In this document: positions 1 to 8,894 of the stretch, in pieces
How the letters are laid out: each line of letters starts with the position of its first letter
Position numbering within the stretch: position 1 is the first letter of the stretch
Assembly: GCA_965212195.1 (NCBI GenBank)
Contig: CBDBUW010000012.1
Location: forward strand, 62,001 to 126,000
Length of the DNA stretch: 64,000 nucleotides
From: JAJCYK01 sp965212195
GTDB taxonomy: Bacteria; Bacteroidota; Bacteroidia; Cytophagales; Cyclobacteriaceae
Reading direction: 5' to 3'
Notes under the pieces: generated by a model
What the model was told of the DNA's origin: nothing
The model's input: the letters and a program-made list of their open reading frames with translations, nothing else
Database searches by the model: none
Program-made: the position numbers and the translations under genes

Positions 1-1084
1 GATAGGCCCTACCATGGGGTAATACCATTTTGTAAGATCCGTCCAGCGGATTGGAGCGGGCAATGCCCTGTTCCTGATGGCCCTGGGTAAGGTGAAAAGT
101 GATGTCAGCTTGCAGGGGTTGCTGATTATTGGCATCCAGCACTCTTCCTTTAACCATTACCACGGGATCGGGTTGTACTTCTTGGGGAAGTGCAATGCGA
201 TAAATATCCCGGGAATTATTAACGAGGTTCTTGGAAACGAAATAAGCGTATTTACCTTTAGCCGCTAAAGAGTAATAGGCGTCCCAGGTATTGCTGTTGA
301 CGGAAGGTCCCAGGTTGATAGGCTTGGACCAGTTGTTCCAGGTATCATCTAATCGTTTGGCGTAGAAAATGTCGCTTCCGCCATAACCTCCATGTCCTTC
401 CGACGCAAAGTAAAGGGTCTTTCCATCTGCCGCCAGGAAGGGGGCGAAATCGGCTCCACTGGTATTAATGACGACACCCAGGTTCACGGGCTTTCCCCAT
501 TTGCCATTTTTGCATAGGCTTACATAGATGTCCTGATCCCCGTATCCCTCACGTCGGTGAACCGACATGAAAAGCACTTTGCCGTTAGCGGCCATGGCAT
601 AATCCACATAAGGACTGAAGTTGTAAAAATCTTCGATGTGGATCTTTGATGGATAGGTCCAACCGTTCTTGGACCGGTAGCTGATAGAAACGCCCTTTTT
701 AACGTAGCCACCTTTGATATATTCATTTATGAGTAGTAGGCTGTTGCCATCAGGCGATACCGAACTAACTCCATTAGGATGCTGGTCGTTAAGGGGCCAG
801 CCCATGTTTCGTATCGCAGTCCATTTTTGTCCGTCGAAGGTGGCGACATAGATATCCTGGTCATCCTGCTTACCACGAATGTTCTTAGGGTAGTTTTGCC
901 GACAGAAATAAAGGGTTTTGCCATCACTGGAGATCACCGGTTTGGTTTCCGTATAGGAGGTGTTGACCGCTGTGCCCAGATGTTCCTTGGGACTATTGAA
1001 CAACAATTTTGTTGAATGCACCTGCGCCGGAACCTGACAGATTGCACCCAAGCAGATAATGAGGGACCACAATAAGCTTTTCAT
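1..1084 (-). CDS. PD40-repeat outer-membrane protein, 3' end cut by window edge
   Basis: The frame is open from ATG at 1084 to the left edge (about 361 residues) and continues outside. A signal peptide (MKSLLWSLIICLGAICQVPAQ) opens the protein. It is followed by repeated WD40-like PD40 blades, visible as SSDGKTLYFCR, DQDIYVATFDG, DQDIYVSLCKNGKW and GGSDIFYAKR. From about residue 310 a carboxypeptidase-regulatory-like segment begins (VKGRVLDANNQQPLQA). In Bacteroidota this order normally ends in a peptidoglycan-binding OmpA domain; here that is inference, because the C-terminus is missing. The gene lies 37 bases behind the transketolase C-half on the same strand and probably shares its transcript. 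Confidence 0.8.
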   Translation of the reverse strand, partial: MKSLLWSLIICLGAICQVPAQVHSTKLLFNSPKEHLGTAVNTSYTETKPVISSDGKTLYFCRQNYPKNIRGKQDDQDIYVATFDGQKWTAIRNMGWPLNDQHPNGVSSVSPDGNSLLLINEYIKGGYVKKGVSISYRSKNGWTYPSKIHIEDFYNFSPYVDYAMAANGKVLFMSVHRREGYGDQDIYVSLCKNGKWGKPVNLGVVINTSGADFAPFLAADGKTLYFASEGHGGYGGSDIFYAKRLDDTWNNWSKPINLGPSVNSNTWDAYYSLAAKGKYAYFVSKNLVNNSRDIYRIALPQEVQPDPVVMVKGRVLDANNQQPLQADITFHLTQGHQEQGIARSNPLDGSYKMVLPHGRAY

Positions 1085-1121
1085 TGTTTTTTGAAATAGC
1101 TGTATCCCTCAAAAATAGGGG

Positions 1122-2075
1122 TTATTTACGTTCAATTACTTTCAGAACGGCCTCAAATATGTCATTGGTACCTAAACCATATTTTTCCATTAATTCGGCA
1201 GGTTTGCCGCTTTCACCGAAGCTGTCATTTACTCCGACCATTTCCATGGGAGTAGGCAGTTGTTGGGACAATAATTGCGATACACTGCCTCCTAAGCCGC
1301 CGTTTATTTGGTGTTCCTCTGCAGTTATCGCACATTTGGTTTTCATAACCGAATCTAAGATGGCTTGATTGTCCAGTGGTTTTATAGTATGTATGTTAAT
1401 TACCTCGGCGCTAATTCCTTTGGATGCTAACAGGGCTTCTGCTTCGATAGCGTGCCACAGCAGGTGTCCGGTAGCGAATATGCTTACATCCGACCCTTCG
1501 ATGAATTTTACAGCTTTTCCTATTTCAAAATTCTGATCTTCGGGGGTGAATACAGGTACTTTAGGCCGTCCAAACCTTAAATAAACCGGGCCGTGGTGTA
1601 CTGCGATGGCCATGGTAGCGGCCTTGGTCTGATGATAGTCGCAGGGATTGATCACGGTCATATTCGGCAGCATCTTCATCATGCCCAGATCTTCCAGCAT
1701 TTGATGTGTGGCCCCGTCCTCACCCAACGTAATTCCCGCGTGTGAAGCACAGATCTTGACATTCTTTTCCGAGTAGGCTATGGACTGCCTTATCTGGTCA
1801 TAAACCCTACCGGTAGAGAAATTAGCAAAGGTACCGGTAAATGGTATTTTACCTCCTATGGACATGCCGGCAGCCAGACCCATCATGTTTGCCTCAGCTA
1901 TACCCACTTGAAAAAACCGCTGGGGGAATTCATTTTTGAAATCTCCCATTTTTAAGGAACCTGTGAGATCAGCGCACAATGCAACCACGTCTTGATTATT
2001 GCGGCCCACTTCCAATAAGCCGGCGCCGAACCCCGATCGGGTGTCTTTTTTCTCTGTGTAGGTGTATTTTGTCAT
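1122..2075 (-). CDS. Transketolase, C-terminal subunit (pyrimidine-binding half)
   Basis: This 317-residue protein matches the pyrimidine-binding and C-terminal domains of transketolase, an enzyme that moves two-carbon ketol units in the pentose phosphate pathway. The catalytic glutamate sits near residue 61 in QVGIAEANMMGLAAG, and the glycine-rich TAEEHQINGGLGG segment lies near residue 250. It lacks the ThDP-diphosphate half, which is a separate gene at 3473-4342, so the active enzyme should be an alpha2beta2 assembly. The start codon overlaps the stop of the preceding vWA gene (ATGA), suggesting translational coupling. Split transketolases are known in many bacteria; what is odd here is the intervening gene. 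Confidence 0.93.
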   Translation of the reverse strand: MTKYTYTEKKDTRSGFGAGLLEVGRNNQDVVALCADLTGSLKMGDFKNEFPQRFFQVGIAEANMMGLAAGMSIGGKIPFTGTFANFSTGRVYDQIRQSIAYSEKNVKICASHAGITLGEDGATHQMLEDLGMMKMLPNMTVINPCDYHQTKAATMAIAVHHGPVYLRFGRPKVPVFTPEDQNFEIGKAVKFIEGSDVSIFATGHLLWHAIEAEALLASKGISAEVINIHTIKPLDNQAILDSVMKTKCAITAEEHQINGGLGGSVSQLLSQQLPTPMEMVGVNDSFGESGKPAELMEKYGLGTNDIFEAVLKVIERK

Positions 2076-3463
2076 TTTCCGAATAGGTTTAAAGTTTTGG
2101 TTGTTCCCGATTTGATTTCAAAGGTATATATTTTTGTAAACTTGCTACCCAAGGCGTTTTCGGCCCTGAATACCAACTTGTATTGACCAGGCTGTATGCC
2201 CATGGTCTCTCTGGGCTTGCCGCTTATGTTCAGGACCCAGCGTTGGGTTTGGTCGTTGTTTATCACATAAAGGCTACCATGACCGGTAACATTGGTATTG
2301 ATGTTCAACACACCGGGAGCAGCAATGTTCAGGGTAGTGGTTTGGTCGGGCAAGATCTCTACTTTGCGGCGTATGCGAGGTAAGGTCAAAATTTCCAAAT
2401 CGTAATCCCCTGCCAAATAGGTTTCTCGACCGGTTATGGTCTGTGTATGGATCACCGCTGGTTTACCGGCCCTCCGAACCAACACCGATACTGGCCCTCC
2501 ATACTCACTGTAATTATGTTGTGACATCTGCAAATGTCCCTGGGGTGTTTTGAGGTTAATTACGTTGTGTTTTCCACCCTGGAACAGGATATTTCTTTTA
2601 GCTACCGGTGGAATGGTGTTGGCTATGATATTATAACTTAGTACTGCGTCCACAATTACGCTGTCGGGCCTTCCCCGGTTATCGCGGTAATGGAGGAATT
2701 CAAAGGCCGATTGTTTAGTAACACTGTTTATGAAACTAACGTTTATATCGGTTTCGCGGGGAGCATTTTGGTGATCCAGCAATTCTACGCTTACAGTGGT
2801 TTCACCTAAAGTCTGTTGCAGTGTTTGACCTAGCACGTTGCGAAATGCGGGGATATTCTTAGCATCGAAAAATCGTCCCAGACAGTTGAACTGAACCTCA
2901 AAATCCTGATCCATGCCTAAGCCGATGATAAATGGCCGTAGAAATATACGTTTGCGCTGCAGCACGCGGGATACCTGGCAAGGATCCCCATCGCAAGATT
3001 CCAGCCCATCGGTGATTATGATCACGATATTCCGATAGGTAACGTCCGATGGAAAGTCCTTTTCCAATTGCTGTAAGGAGTAAGCGATAGGAGTGGTTCC
3101 TTTGGGAGCCACTGCTCGAAGCTTCCTTATGATCTGGTCGTGATTATTAGTATCAAAACCAACTTCCAGCTTACTGTCTTCACAATTTTGCAACCTGCGA
3201 TCGAACTGATGTCCATAAACACGCAGAGCCAGCTCCACTCGACTGTCGGACCGCAGGGAATCTACCATGTCGGAAAGTAACCTCTTGGCTGCTCCCATGC
3301 GAGTAGTGCCTTCCCAATTACTTAGCATGCTGCCGGATCCGTCCAGCAGGAACAAGATGCGGGTCTTTTGGGGGATGTTCTGATATTGTTGCTGTCCCCA
3401 CAGGGGGAAAGCGAGTAATAGGCTTATAATCAAACCACAGAGCCGTAAAAAAATGGCCTTCAT
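2072..3463 (-). CDS. Secreted von Willebrand factor A domain protein
   Basis: The 463-residue product starts with a signal peptide (ending near AFPLWGQ) and then carries a vWA domain. The MIDAS metal site is recognisable: DGSGS at residues 41-45, the threonine in KGTTPIAYSL and the aspartate in IIITDGLESCDGDP. This indicates a metal-dependent adhesion or protein-binding surface outside the cytoplasm. The C-terminal half (about 220-463) looks like beta-rich modules with no family I can name. It lies 9 bases after tktN and overlaps the tktC start by 4 bases, so it sits inside a cytoplasmic enzyme operon. No role in transketolase function can be read from the sequence. Confidence 0.85.
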   Translation of the reverse strand: MKAIFLRLCGLIISLLLAFPLWGQQQYQNIPQKTRILFLLDGSGSMLSNWEGTTRMGAAKRLLSDMVDSLRSDSRVELALRVYGHQFDRRLQNCEDSKLEVGFDTNNHDQIIRKLRAVAPKGTTPIAYSLQQLEKDFPSDVTYRNIVIIITDGLESCDGDPCQVSRVLQRKRIFLRPFIIGLGMDQDFEVQFNCLGRFFDAKNIPAFRNVLGQTLQQTLGETTVSVELLDHQNAPRETDINVSFINSVTKQSAFEFLHYRDNRGRPDSVIVDAVLSYNIIANTIPPVAKRNILFQGGKHNVINLKTPQGHLQMSQHNYSEYGGPVSVLVRRAGKPAVIHTQTITGRETYLAGDYDLEILTLPRIRRKVEILPDQTTTLNIAAPGVLNINTNVTGHGSLYVINNDQTQRWVLNISGKPRETMGIQPGQYKLVFRAENALGSKFTKIYTFEIKSGTTKTLNLFGK

Positions 3464-3472
3464 GAATCGCTG

Positions 3473-4342
3473 CTAGTAATCCCCTAAGGTTTCTTCTAAT
3501 TGATCTAAGGCGCTGGCCAGCTGTTCGTCGTTAGGAGGGATGCCATGCCACTTGTGCGAACCTACCATAAAGTCAACGCCATATCCCATTTCGGTTGACA
3601 TGATGTTGATCACGGGTTTGCCTTGGCGGCTAAGCGCTACGGCCGCTTCCATTTGGGGTATCAACTGATTGAGATCATTTCCCTGACTTTGCAGCACCTC
3701 CCAACCGAATGCTTCCCATTTGGCCTTAATGTTTTTAAGAGAGATCACGTCGTCAACCGGGCCATCTATCTGTTGGCCGTTATAGTCAAGAGTGGCCACC
3801 AAATTATCCACTTGGTGATGAGCGGCGTACATAGCGGCTTCCCATATTTGGCCCTCCTGCTGCTCTCCGTCACCCATCAGCACGAATACCGTCTGGAGAT
3901 CGCCGCTTAGTTTTTTGGCCTGTGCAGCACCAATAGCTACCGATAAACCTTGACCCAAGGAACCTGAAGCCACTCGGACTCCTGGCAGACCTTCCTCAGT
4001 AGCCGGGTGCCCTTGCAACCTGGAGTTGATCTTGCGAAAGGTATTTAGTTCCTCTAAAGGGAAGTAACCGCACCGGGCTAGCACGCTGTACCATAAAGGG
4101 CTGATGTGACCATTGGATAAGAAGAACATATCCTCACCACCACCTTGCATGTTGAATTTGGGATCATGTTTCAAAAGGTGGAAATACATGGCAACCATAA
4201 AATCCGTACATCCCAAAGATCCTCCGGGATGACCTGACTGGCAAGCATGGACCATTCTCACTATATCTCGCCGCACTTGCGAAGCGATCTTTTCCAGGGT
4301 TTCGATTTTAGGTGCCGATACCGGCTCGGTTGTTTGATTCAT
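3473..4342 (-). CDS. Transketolase, N-terminal subunit (ThDP-binding half)
   Basis: This 289-residue protein is the thiamine-diphosphate binding half of transketolase. SGHPGGSLG near residue 36 supplies an active-site histidine. The ThDP/metal motif runs from GDGE (residues 157-160) to the asparagine at 188 in DYNGQQ, and RLQGHP near 108 is also typical. Its partner is the C-terminal half at 1122-2075. Together the two have the length of one full enzyme. It is preceded by 15 bases and a secreted M23 peptidase on the same strand, so the whole block 6878 to 1 may be one transcript. Confidence 0.93.
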   Translation of the reverse strand: MNQTTEPVSAPKIETLEKIASQVRRDIVRMVHACQSGHPGGSLGCTDFMVAMYFHLLKHDPKFNMQGGGEDMFFLSNGHISPLWYSVLARCGYFPLEELNTFRKINSRLQGHPATEEGLPGVRVASGSLGQGLSVAIGAAQAKKLSGDLQTVFVLMGDGEQQEGQIWEAAMYAAHHQVDNLVATLDYNGQQIDGPVDDVISLKNIKAKWEAFGWEVLQSQGNDLNQLIPQMEAAVALSRQGKPVINIMSTEMGYGVDFMVGSHKWHGIPPNDEQLASALDQLEETLGDY

Positions 4343-4357
4343 GGTATTTCTATCAAT

Positions 4358-6280
4358 TTACAATTTGGCACTATAATAGCTGATATTGCCCACATTATCT
4401 ACTACTTTCAAACGCAGATTTCCTTTAAAGGGAATTGAGGGATCAAGTTTTTCGGACCACAGCAAATTTCGCTTATAGTCGTAATTCATTAAAACCCATT
4501 TACCATCGATCTCCAAGCGGTAACTGTCTATGCCGCTCATCGGGTCCTTGATCACGAAGGCAATACTTTCGGCATTAATGCGAGCCGCCTTGATCTGTGG
4601 CTTTACGGTGTCCGCCAGGATGGTGTAGGTGCCCCAATTTCGAGTTTTGAATTGCAGTTTGTCTCCTTTCCATTGCCCTCCCACGTAACTGGTCTTTCCC
4701 GATTTATTGATGGCATATACTGTTGTTTTGGATTTAATCGGGTAATTAAGGTGAGGCTTGAGGGTGACTGTTATATTTTTTCGCAAAGGATAAAGGTCTT
4801 CGCTTATCGTAAAGTACTCCCGATTTTTCTCAAGATCAGTTCGGTAGTGGGTGGTGAGAAACAAGGTATCGAAAAGAGCGGTTTTGCCGGCATAAAGCTC
4901 CAGGTGATCTCCAAAATAGTTAAACTCACGTCCACCGGGCATTACGGCTTTAAAATCAAAGGTCACCACTTCATCCTGAAAGCGCAGCGAATCGGGTAGC
5001 CCTTGATCAAGATCCCAAATCATGACACCGGCGCCGTTAATTTCATAGCTGGGTTTTACTTCGTAACGCATGCGATTGGCATAGATTTCTACACAAACAT
5101 TCTCTTGAGTACTTGCCGGTGTTTCAATGACCAGGTTATTATCGGAAATCCAGTGTCTTATCTCAGCGGACGACCGATAGGACTTTTTGCTGATGGATGA
5201 CAGTGGCTGACTCCCGGATAAGTTGAAAATTACCTGGCTGCTGTTATTGTGAATATCCCATAAATTAATTTGGAATTGGTAAGTGGAGCCAGCCTCTATT
5301 GTGACCAAGCCATCTTGCGAATTGGTTTTATAAAAGGGCAGTTGGTTACCGTCGGCCCGATAAAGTTTGGCAAATCGTCTACCTTTGCGCATGGCCGTTT
5401 CATAATCGGTATGAACCAATATATTGCGGGTCTCCGCAAAACTAAAGCGTTCAATATTTTGTTGGAAAGCTTGTTGGCCGTTCACTAGTAATTCGATGCA
5501 AGGCACTCCGTTGCGGTTATTAGCACCATTCAGACGGTCATGTGCCAGCAGTTCCACCCCAATTTTGCCAAAAGCAGATATCAAACCAGGAATAGAGTAA
5601 TGGCTTCCTTTTTTGATTACATCAAACTCGAAGCGCCCGTATTGATCGTTGATACGGCTGCTAGTAGTCATGGTACGCAGTACCACTTTTCTTACTTCAG
5701 GAGCAATATTGTCTTTGATTTCTGAAAAATCCTGTTTCAACGGGTTCAAAGGCCGCTGGCTGCCATCCCGGATCTCAAAATGAAGATGAGGTCCTCCTGA
5801 GGATCCGCTGTTACCGGAGTATCCCAGCAATTGCCCCTTTTTCAAAGCGAATTGACTTTTATCCGGAAATAGTTCAATGGTAAATGATTTGTTTTGGTAT
5901 TGGGCCTTTCGTACATATTCAGCAATGTCTTTTTGATATGCTTTAAGATGGGCATAGACAGTAGTGGTACCGTTTGGGTGCTGTAAATAAATGGCATTTC
6001 CGTAACCCCCTTCAGAAACTTTGATACGGCTAACGTAGCCGGCAGCGCTGGCATAAATCTCCAACCCTTGCACCCCGGAAGTCTTTATATCCAAGCCAGC
6101 ATGAAAATGGCTGGATCGTAACTCCCCCATGGTACCTGAGAGGTAGTTTTGCAGGCCCGGGCGTACGGGAAACATGTACAGATCCTCAATTTTGGGAACT
6201 GTAGGTTCAGGAGCTCCTTGCGCGTAAAGTAGGCAGGGCCCCACCAAAAAAAGTGCAATCAGTATTTTACTTAATTTCAA
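4358..6280 (-). CDS. Secreted M23 (LytM-type) metallopeptidase
   Basis: The 640-residue product has a signal peptide (cleavage near LLYAQG) and an N-terminal M23 domain. The zinc ligands are visible as HAGLD (H60, D64) and HLHFE (H165, H167), with GYSGNSGSSGG just before. M23 enzymes cut peptide bridges of peptidoglycan in the periplasm, or act as inactive scaffolds; here all core ligands are present. The remaining 450 residues look like several beta-sandwich modules without a family I recognise. Its start overlaps the end of the FAH-family gene by 14 bases. The association with transketolase has no obvious functional logic. Confidence 0.9.
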   Translation of the reverse strand: MKLSKILIALFLVGPCLLYAQGAPEPTVPKIEDLYMFPVRPGLQNYLSGTMGELRSSHFHAGLDIKTSGVQGLEIYASAAGYVSRIKVSEGGYGNAIYLQHPNGTTTVYAHLKAYQKDIAEYVRKAQYQNKSFTIELFPDKSQFALKKGQLLGYSGNSGSSGGPHLHFEIRDGSQRPLNPLKQDFSEIKDNIAPEVRKVVLRTMTTSSRINDQYGRFEFDVIKKGSHYSIPGLISAFGKIGVELLAHDRLNGANNRNGVPCIELLVNGQQAFQQNIERFSFAETRNILVHTDYETAMRKGRRFAKLYRADGNQLPFYKTNSQDGLVTIEAGSTYQFQINLWDIHNNSSQVIFNLSGSQPLSSISKKSYRSSAEIRHWISDNNLVIETPASTQENVCVEIYANRMRYEVKPSYEINGAGVMIWDLDQGLPDSLRFQDEVVTFDFKAVMPGGREFNYFGDHLELYAGKTALFDTLFLTTHYRTDLEKNREYFTISEDLYPLRKNITVTLKPHLNYPIKSKTTVYAINKSGKTSYVGGQWKGDKLQFKTRNWGTYTILADTVKPQIKAARINAESIAFVIKDPMSGIDSYRLEIDGKWVLMNYDYKRNLLWSEKLDPSIPFKGNLRLKVVDNVGNISYYSAKL

Positions 6281-6878
6281 CTTCTAAAAGTGTTTGATCT
6301 CCAATAAAAGCTTCCAGCTGGTTGCCAATAGCTACTGGTCCCACTCCCTGGGGCGTACCGGTGAAAATAATGTCACCTTTTTTCAGGGTAAAAAATTGTG
6401 AGATATAAGAGATAATATAGTCAAAGTCATATATCATCAAACTGGTATTGCCCTGTTGTCGTATTTCTCCATCAATTTTCAATCCAAAATCTAATTTCCT
6501 GATATCTCCGAAGTGATTTACAGGATAGAATTCCGAAATGGGAGCGGAGCTGTTAAATCCTTTTGCTAAGGCCCAGGGCAATCCTTTTTCTTTGGCATAT
6601 TGCTGCAAATCCCGGGCCGTAAAATCAATTCCAATACCCATCTGGTCGTAATATTGGGAAGCAAATTTCTGTTGTATATGCTTTCCTGTTTTGCAAATCT
6701 TTAGAATTATCTCTACTTCATAGTGGATGTCAGTTGAAAAATCAGGATAGTAAAACGGATCATTGTTCCGTAATACTGCTGTATCGGGTTTAAAAAAAAT
6801 AACGGGCGAAGTGGGTGGTTCATTGTTTAGCTCTTTTATATGAGCCACATAATTCCGACCAACAGCAAGTATTTTCAT
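6267..6878 (-). CDS. Fumarylacetoacetate hydrolase (FAH) family protein
   Basis: This 203-residue protein has the compact FAH fold found in acylpyruvate hydrolases, oxaloacetate decarboxylases and isomerases. Diagnostic segments are VGRNYVAHIKEL near the N-terminus, the metal-binding YEVEIILKI near residue 54, and KGDIIFTGTPQGVGPV near the C-terminus. The length fits the short FAHD1-like branch, which acts on acylpyruvates or oxaloacetate, but the substrate cannot be told from the sequence. It is the first gene of the minus-strand run that continues with the M23 peptidase and the split transketolase. Confidence 0.88.
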   Translation of the reverse strand: MKILAVGRNYVAHIKELNNEPPTSPVIFFKPDTAVLRNNDPFYYPDFSTDIHYEVEIILKICKTGKHIQQKFASQYYDQMGIGIDFTARDLQQYAKEKGLPWALAKGFNSSAPISEFYPVNHFGDIRKLDFGLKIDGEIRQQGNTSLMIYDFDYIISYISQFFTLKKGDIIFTGTPQGVGPVAIGNQLEAFIGDQTLLEVEIK

Positions 6879-6892
6879 GCCTTTATTTGTAG

Positions 6893-6900
6893 CAAAAATA
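6893..6900 (-). promoter_or_regulatory. Possible -7 element for the FAH/M23/transketolase run
   Basis: The minus strand reads TATTTTTG, which fits the Bacteroidota -7 consensus TAnnTTTG, 14 bases before the FAH start. No TTTG is seen at the proper -33 distance, and the region is AT-rich, so chance is a real alternative. Confidence 0.28.
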
Positions 6901-7109
6901 ATTGATATTTACAGTTATAAAATCATTTTTTTGATAAATGTGATTCATGCTGGCTCACAATCCTATCCACAGCTTGTTTCATGTCCGCAGCACTATGGAT
7001 TTTTCGCATTCGAGCAGCTAAATACTGAACGAAATAGCACTAAAAGCTCAATTCGGTTTTAATCTTTTCAATAAAAGCGCATATTTATGCAATTCTTTAA
7101 ATTCAATAA

Positions 7110-8894
7110 ATGAATAAACATATTTACGATTCCGGGGTAATTGGCAACTGTGCATACATAGCCCATGTACAGAAGGACACAAATATCAATTGGATGTGTT
7201 GGCCCCGGTTTGATGACAGCTTTATTTTTGGAGGCCTGCTGGATGAAGAGAAAGGGGGTAGTTTTTCGCTCCTTCCTCCCTCAGATGAATTTGAAAGTGT
7301 TCAGTATTATATAGAGAACACCAATGTCCTGTGCACGGAGATCACCTATTCGGAGGGGACCTATCGGGTAACGGATTTCGCCCCTAGGTTCTTTCAATAC
7401 GAACGATACTACAAACCCTTGATGCTGGTGCGAAAGATTGAGCGGTTGTCCGGAAATCCGCAGGTTAGGGCTACTTGCAAACCTGTGGCGGAGTACGGTC
7501 AGAAAAAGCTGCAAAGGATCCAGGGTAGCAACCACTTGAAATTCTTTGGGCTGGAAGATGAATTAAGACTCAATACCAATATAAGTTTTAGTTACTTGTT
7601 AGAATATGAGCCATTCGTGCTTAATGAAACCAAATATTTGGTGCTCACCTACGGCGCCCCGCTTGAAGCTCCCCTGGAGAGTACTGCAGAATCCTTCTTA
7701 AACAAAACAATCAAGTATTGGCGAACTTGGGTAAAGCGTACATCCATTGGCAACTTCCACCAGGCACAGGTTATACGATCGGCATTGGTGCTAAAAATAC
7801 ATCAATATGAGGACACAGGGGCTATTATCGCTTCCAGTACTACTAGTTTACCGGAGTCGCCGGGATCTGGGCGAAACTGGGATTACCGGTTTTGTTGGCT
7901 CAGGGATACTTTCTATACTTTAAACGCTTTCAATAACATTGGACACTTTGAGGAGTTAGACAAGTATTTTCATTACATCGCTAATATTACCCTGAAATCT
8001 CCGCATCGGTTCCAGCCTTTGTATTCCGTCAGCGGACAAACAAATCTGGTTGAGAAGAACGTGGATCTGAAGGGTTATTTGGGCAACAATCAACCGGTGC
8101 GGGTGGGCAATCAGGCTTATGAGCATATTCAAAACGATGTCTACGGCCAGGTATTGGTTTCTCTGCTGCCACTATACGCGGACAAACGGTTTATCATCGG
8201 CGAAAGGACAGAATCCAAAAAAATGATCTTTCAGATCCTGGATAGCATTGAACGCACCATGAATGAAAAAGATGCCGGATTGTGGGAGTTTCGGGAACTC
8301 AATCAATATCACTGTTATACCTTTCTATTTCATTGGGCAGGAACTTGTGCCGCTATGAAAGTAGCCTATGAGCTGGGCGACCAGGAAATGGCGCAAAAGG
8401 CCTTGGCTTTACGAGAGCAAGCAGCCGAGAAATTGGAAGGCTGTTTTGATAGCGACAGGGGAGTATATACCCAAGCCATCGGAACCCCCAATTTAGATGC
8501 CAGTAGTCTGCAATTGATCCTGATGAACTACCTGGATCCTGCGGGAGACAAGGCCGCCAGGCATTTGGTGGCTTTGGAGTCTGAATTAAAATCCGCTAAT
8601 GGACTTTTTTATCGTTATAAGCACCAGGACGACTTCGGAACTCCGGAAACCACTTTTTTGATTTGTGCGTTTTGGTATGTAGAGACCTTGGCTGCCGTAG
8701 GACGTGTGGATGATGCTATTGAAAAGTTTGAATCTCTATTAAAGTACAGCAATCATCTGGGGTTGCTCAGTGAGGATGTGGATGCAGAAACAGGAAGTCA
8801 ATGGGGGAATTTTCCCCAAACCTATAGCCATGTGGGATTGGTAAACGCGGCATACCGAATTGCTAAAAAACTGGATCGACCTAATTTCTTGTAA
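7110..8894 (+). CDS. Glycoside hydrolase family 15 (glucoamylase/trehalase-like)
   Basis: The 594-residue protein has the GH15 layout: an N-terminal beta-sandwich (DSGVIGNCAYIAHVQ; NWMCWPRFDDSFIFGGLLD) followed by an alpha/alpha barrel. The barrel is marked by GSGRNWDYRFCWLRD near residues 253-267 and TPETTFLICAFWYVE-like sequence near 510. No signal peptide is present, so it is cytoplasmic. GH15 members remove glucose from alpha-glucans or split trehalose, and the neighbouring fused trehalose-phosphate synthase/phosphatase favours trehalose or a related glucan. Its stop overlaps the DUF763 start by one base (TAATG), which suggests coupling. Confidence 0.9.
   Translation: MNKHIYDSGVIGNCAYIAHVQKDTNINWMCWPRFDDSFIFGGLLDEEKGGSFSLLPPSDEFESVQYYIENTNVLCTEITYSEGTYRVTDFAPRFFQYERYYKPLMLVRKIERLSGNPQVRATCKPVAEYGQKKLQRIQGSNHLKFFGLEDELRLNTNISFSYLLEYEPFVLNETKYLVLTYGAPLEAPLESTAESFLNKTIKYWRTWVKRTSIGNFHQAQVIRSALVLKIHQYEDTGAIIASSTTSLPESPGSGRNWDYRFCWLRDTFYTLNAFNNIGHFEELDKYFHYIANITLKSPHRFQPLYSVSGQTNLVEKNVDLKGYLGNNQPVRVGNQAYEHIQNDVYGQVLVSLLPLYADKRFIIGERTESKKMIFQILDSIERTMNEKDAGLWEFRELNQYHCYTFLFHWAGTCAAMKVAYELGDQEMAQKALALREQAAEKLEGCFDSDRGVYTQAIGTPNLDASSLQLILMNYLDPAGDKAARHLVALESELKSANGLFYRYKHQDDFGTPETTFLICAFWYVETLAAVGRVDDAIEKFESLLKYSNHLGLLSEDVDAETGSQWGNFPQTYSHVGLVNAAYRIAKKLDRPNFL

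Noticed and set aside
6877..7062. 61-codon open frame between the FAH and GH15 genes
   Set aside because: It overlaps the FAH start and promoter region, has no domain, and fits noncoding AT-rich sequence.
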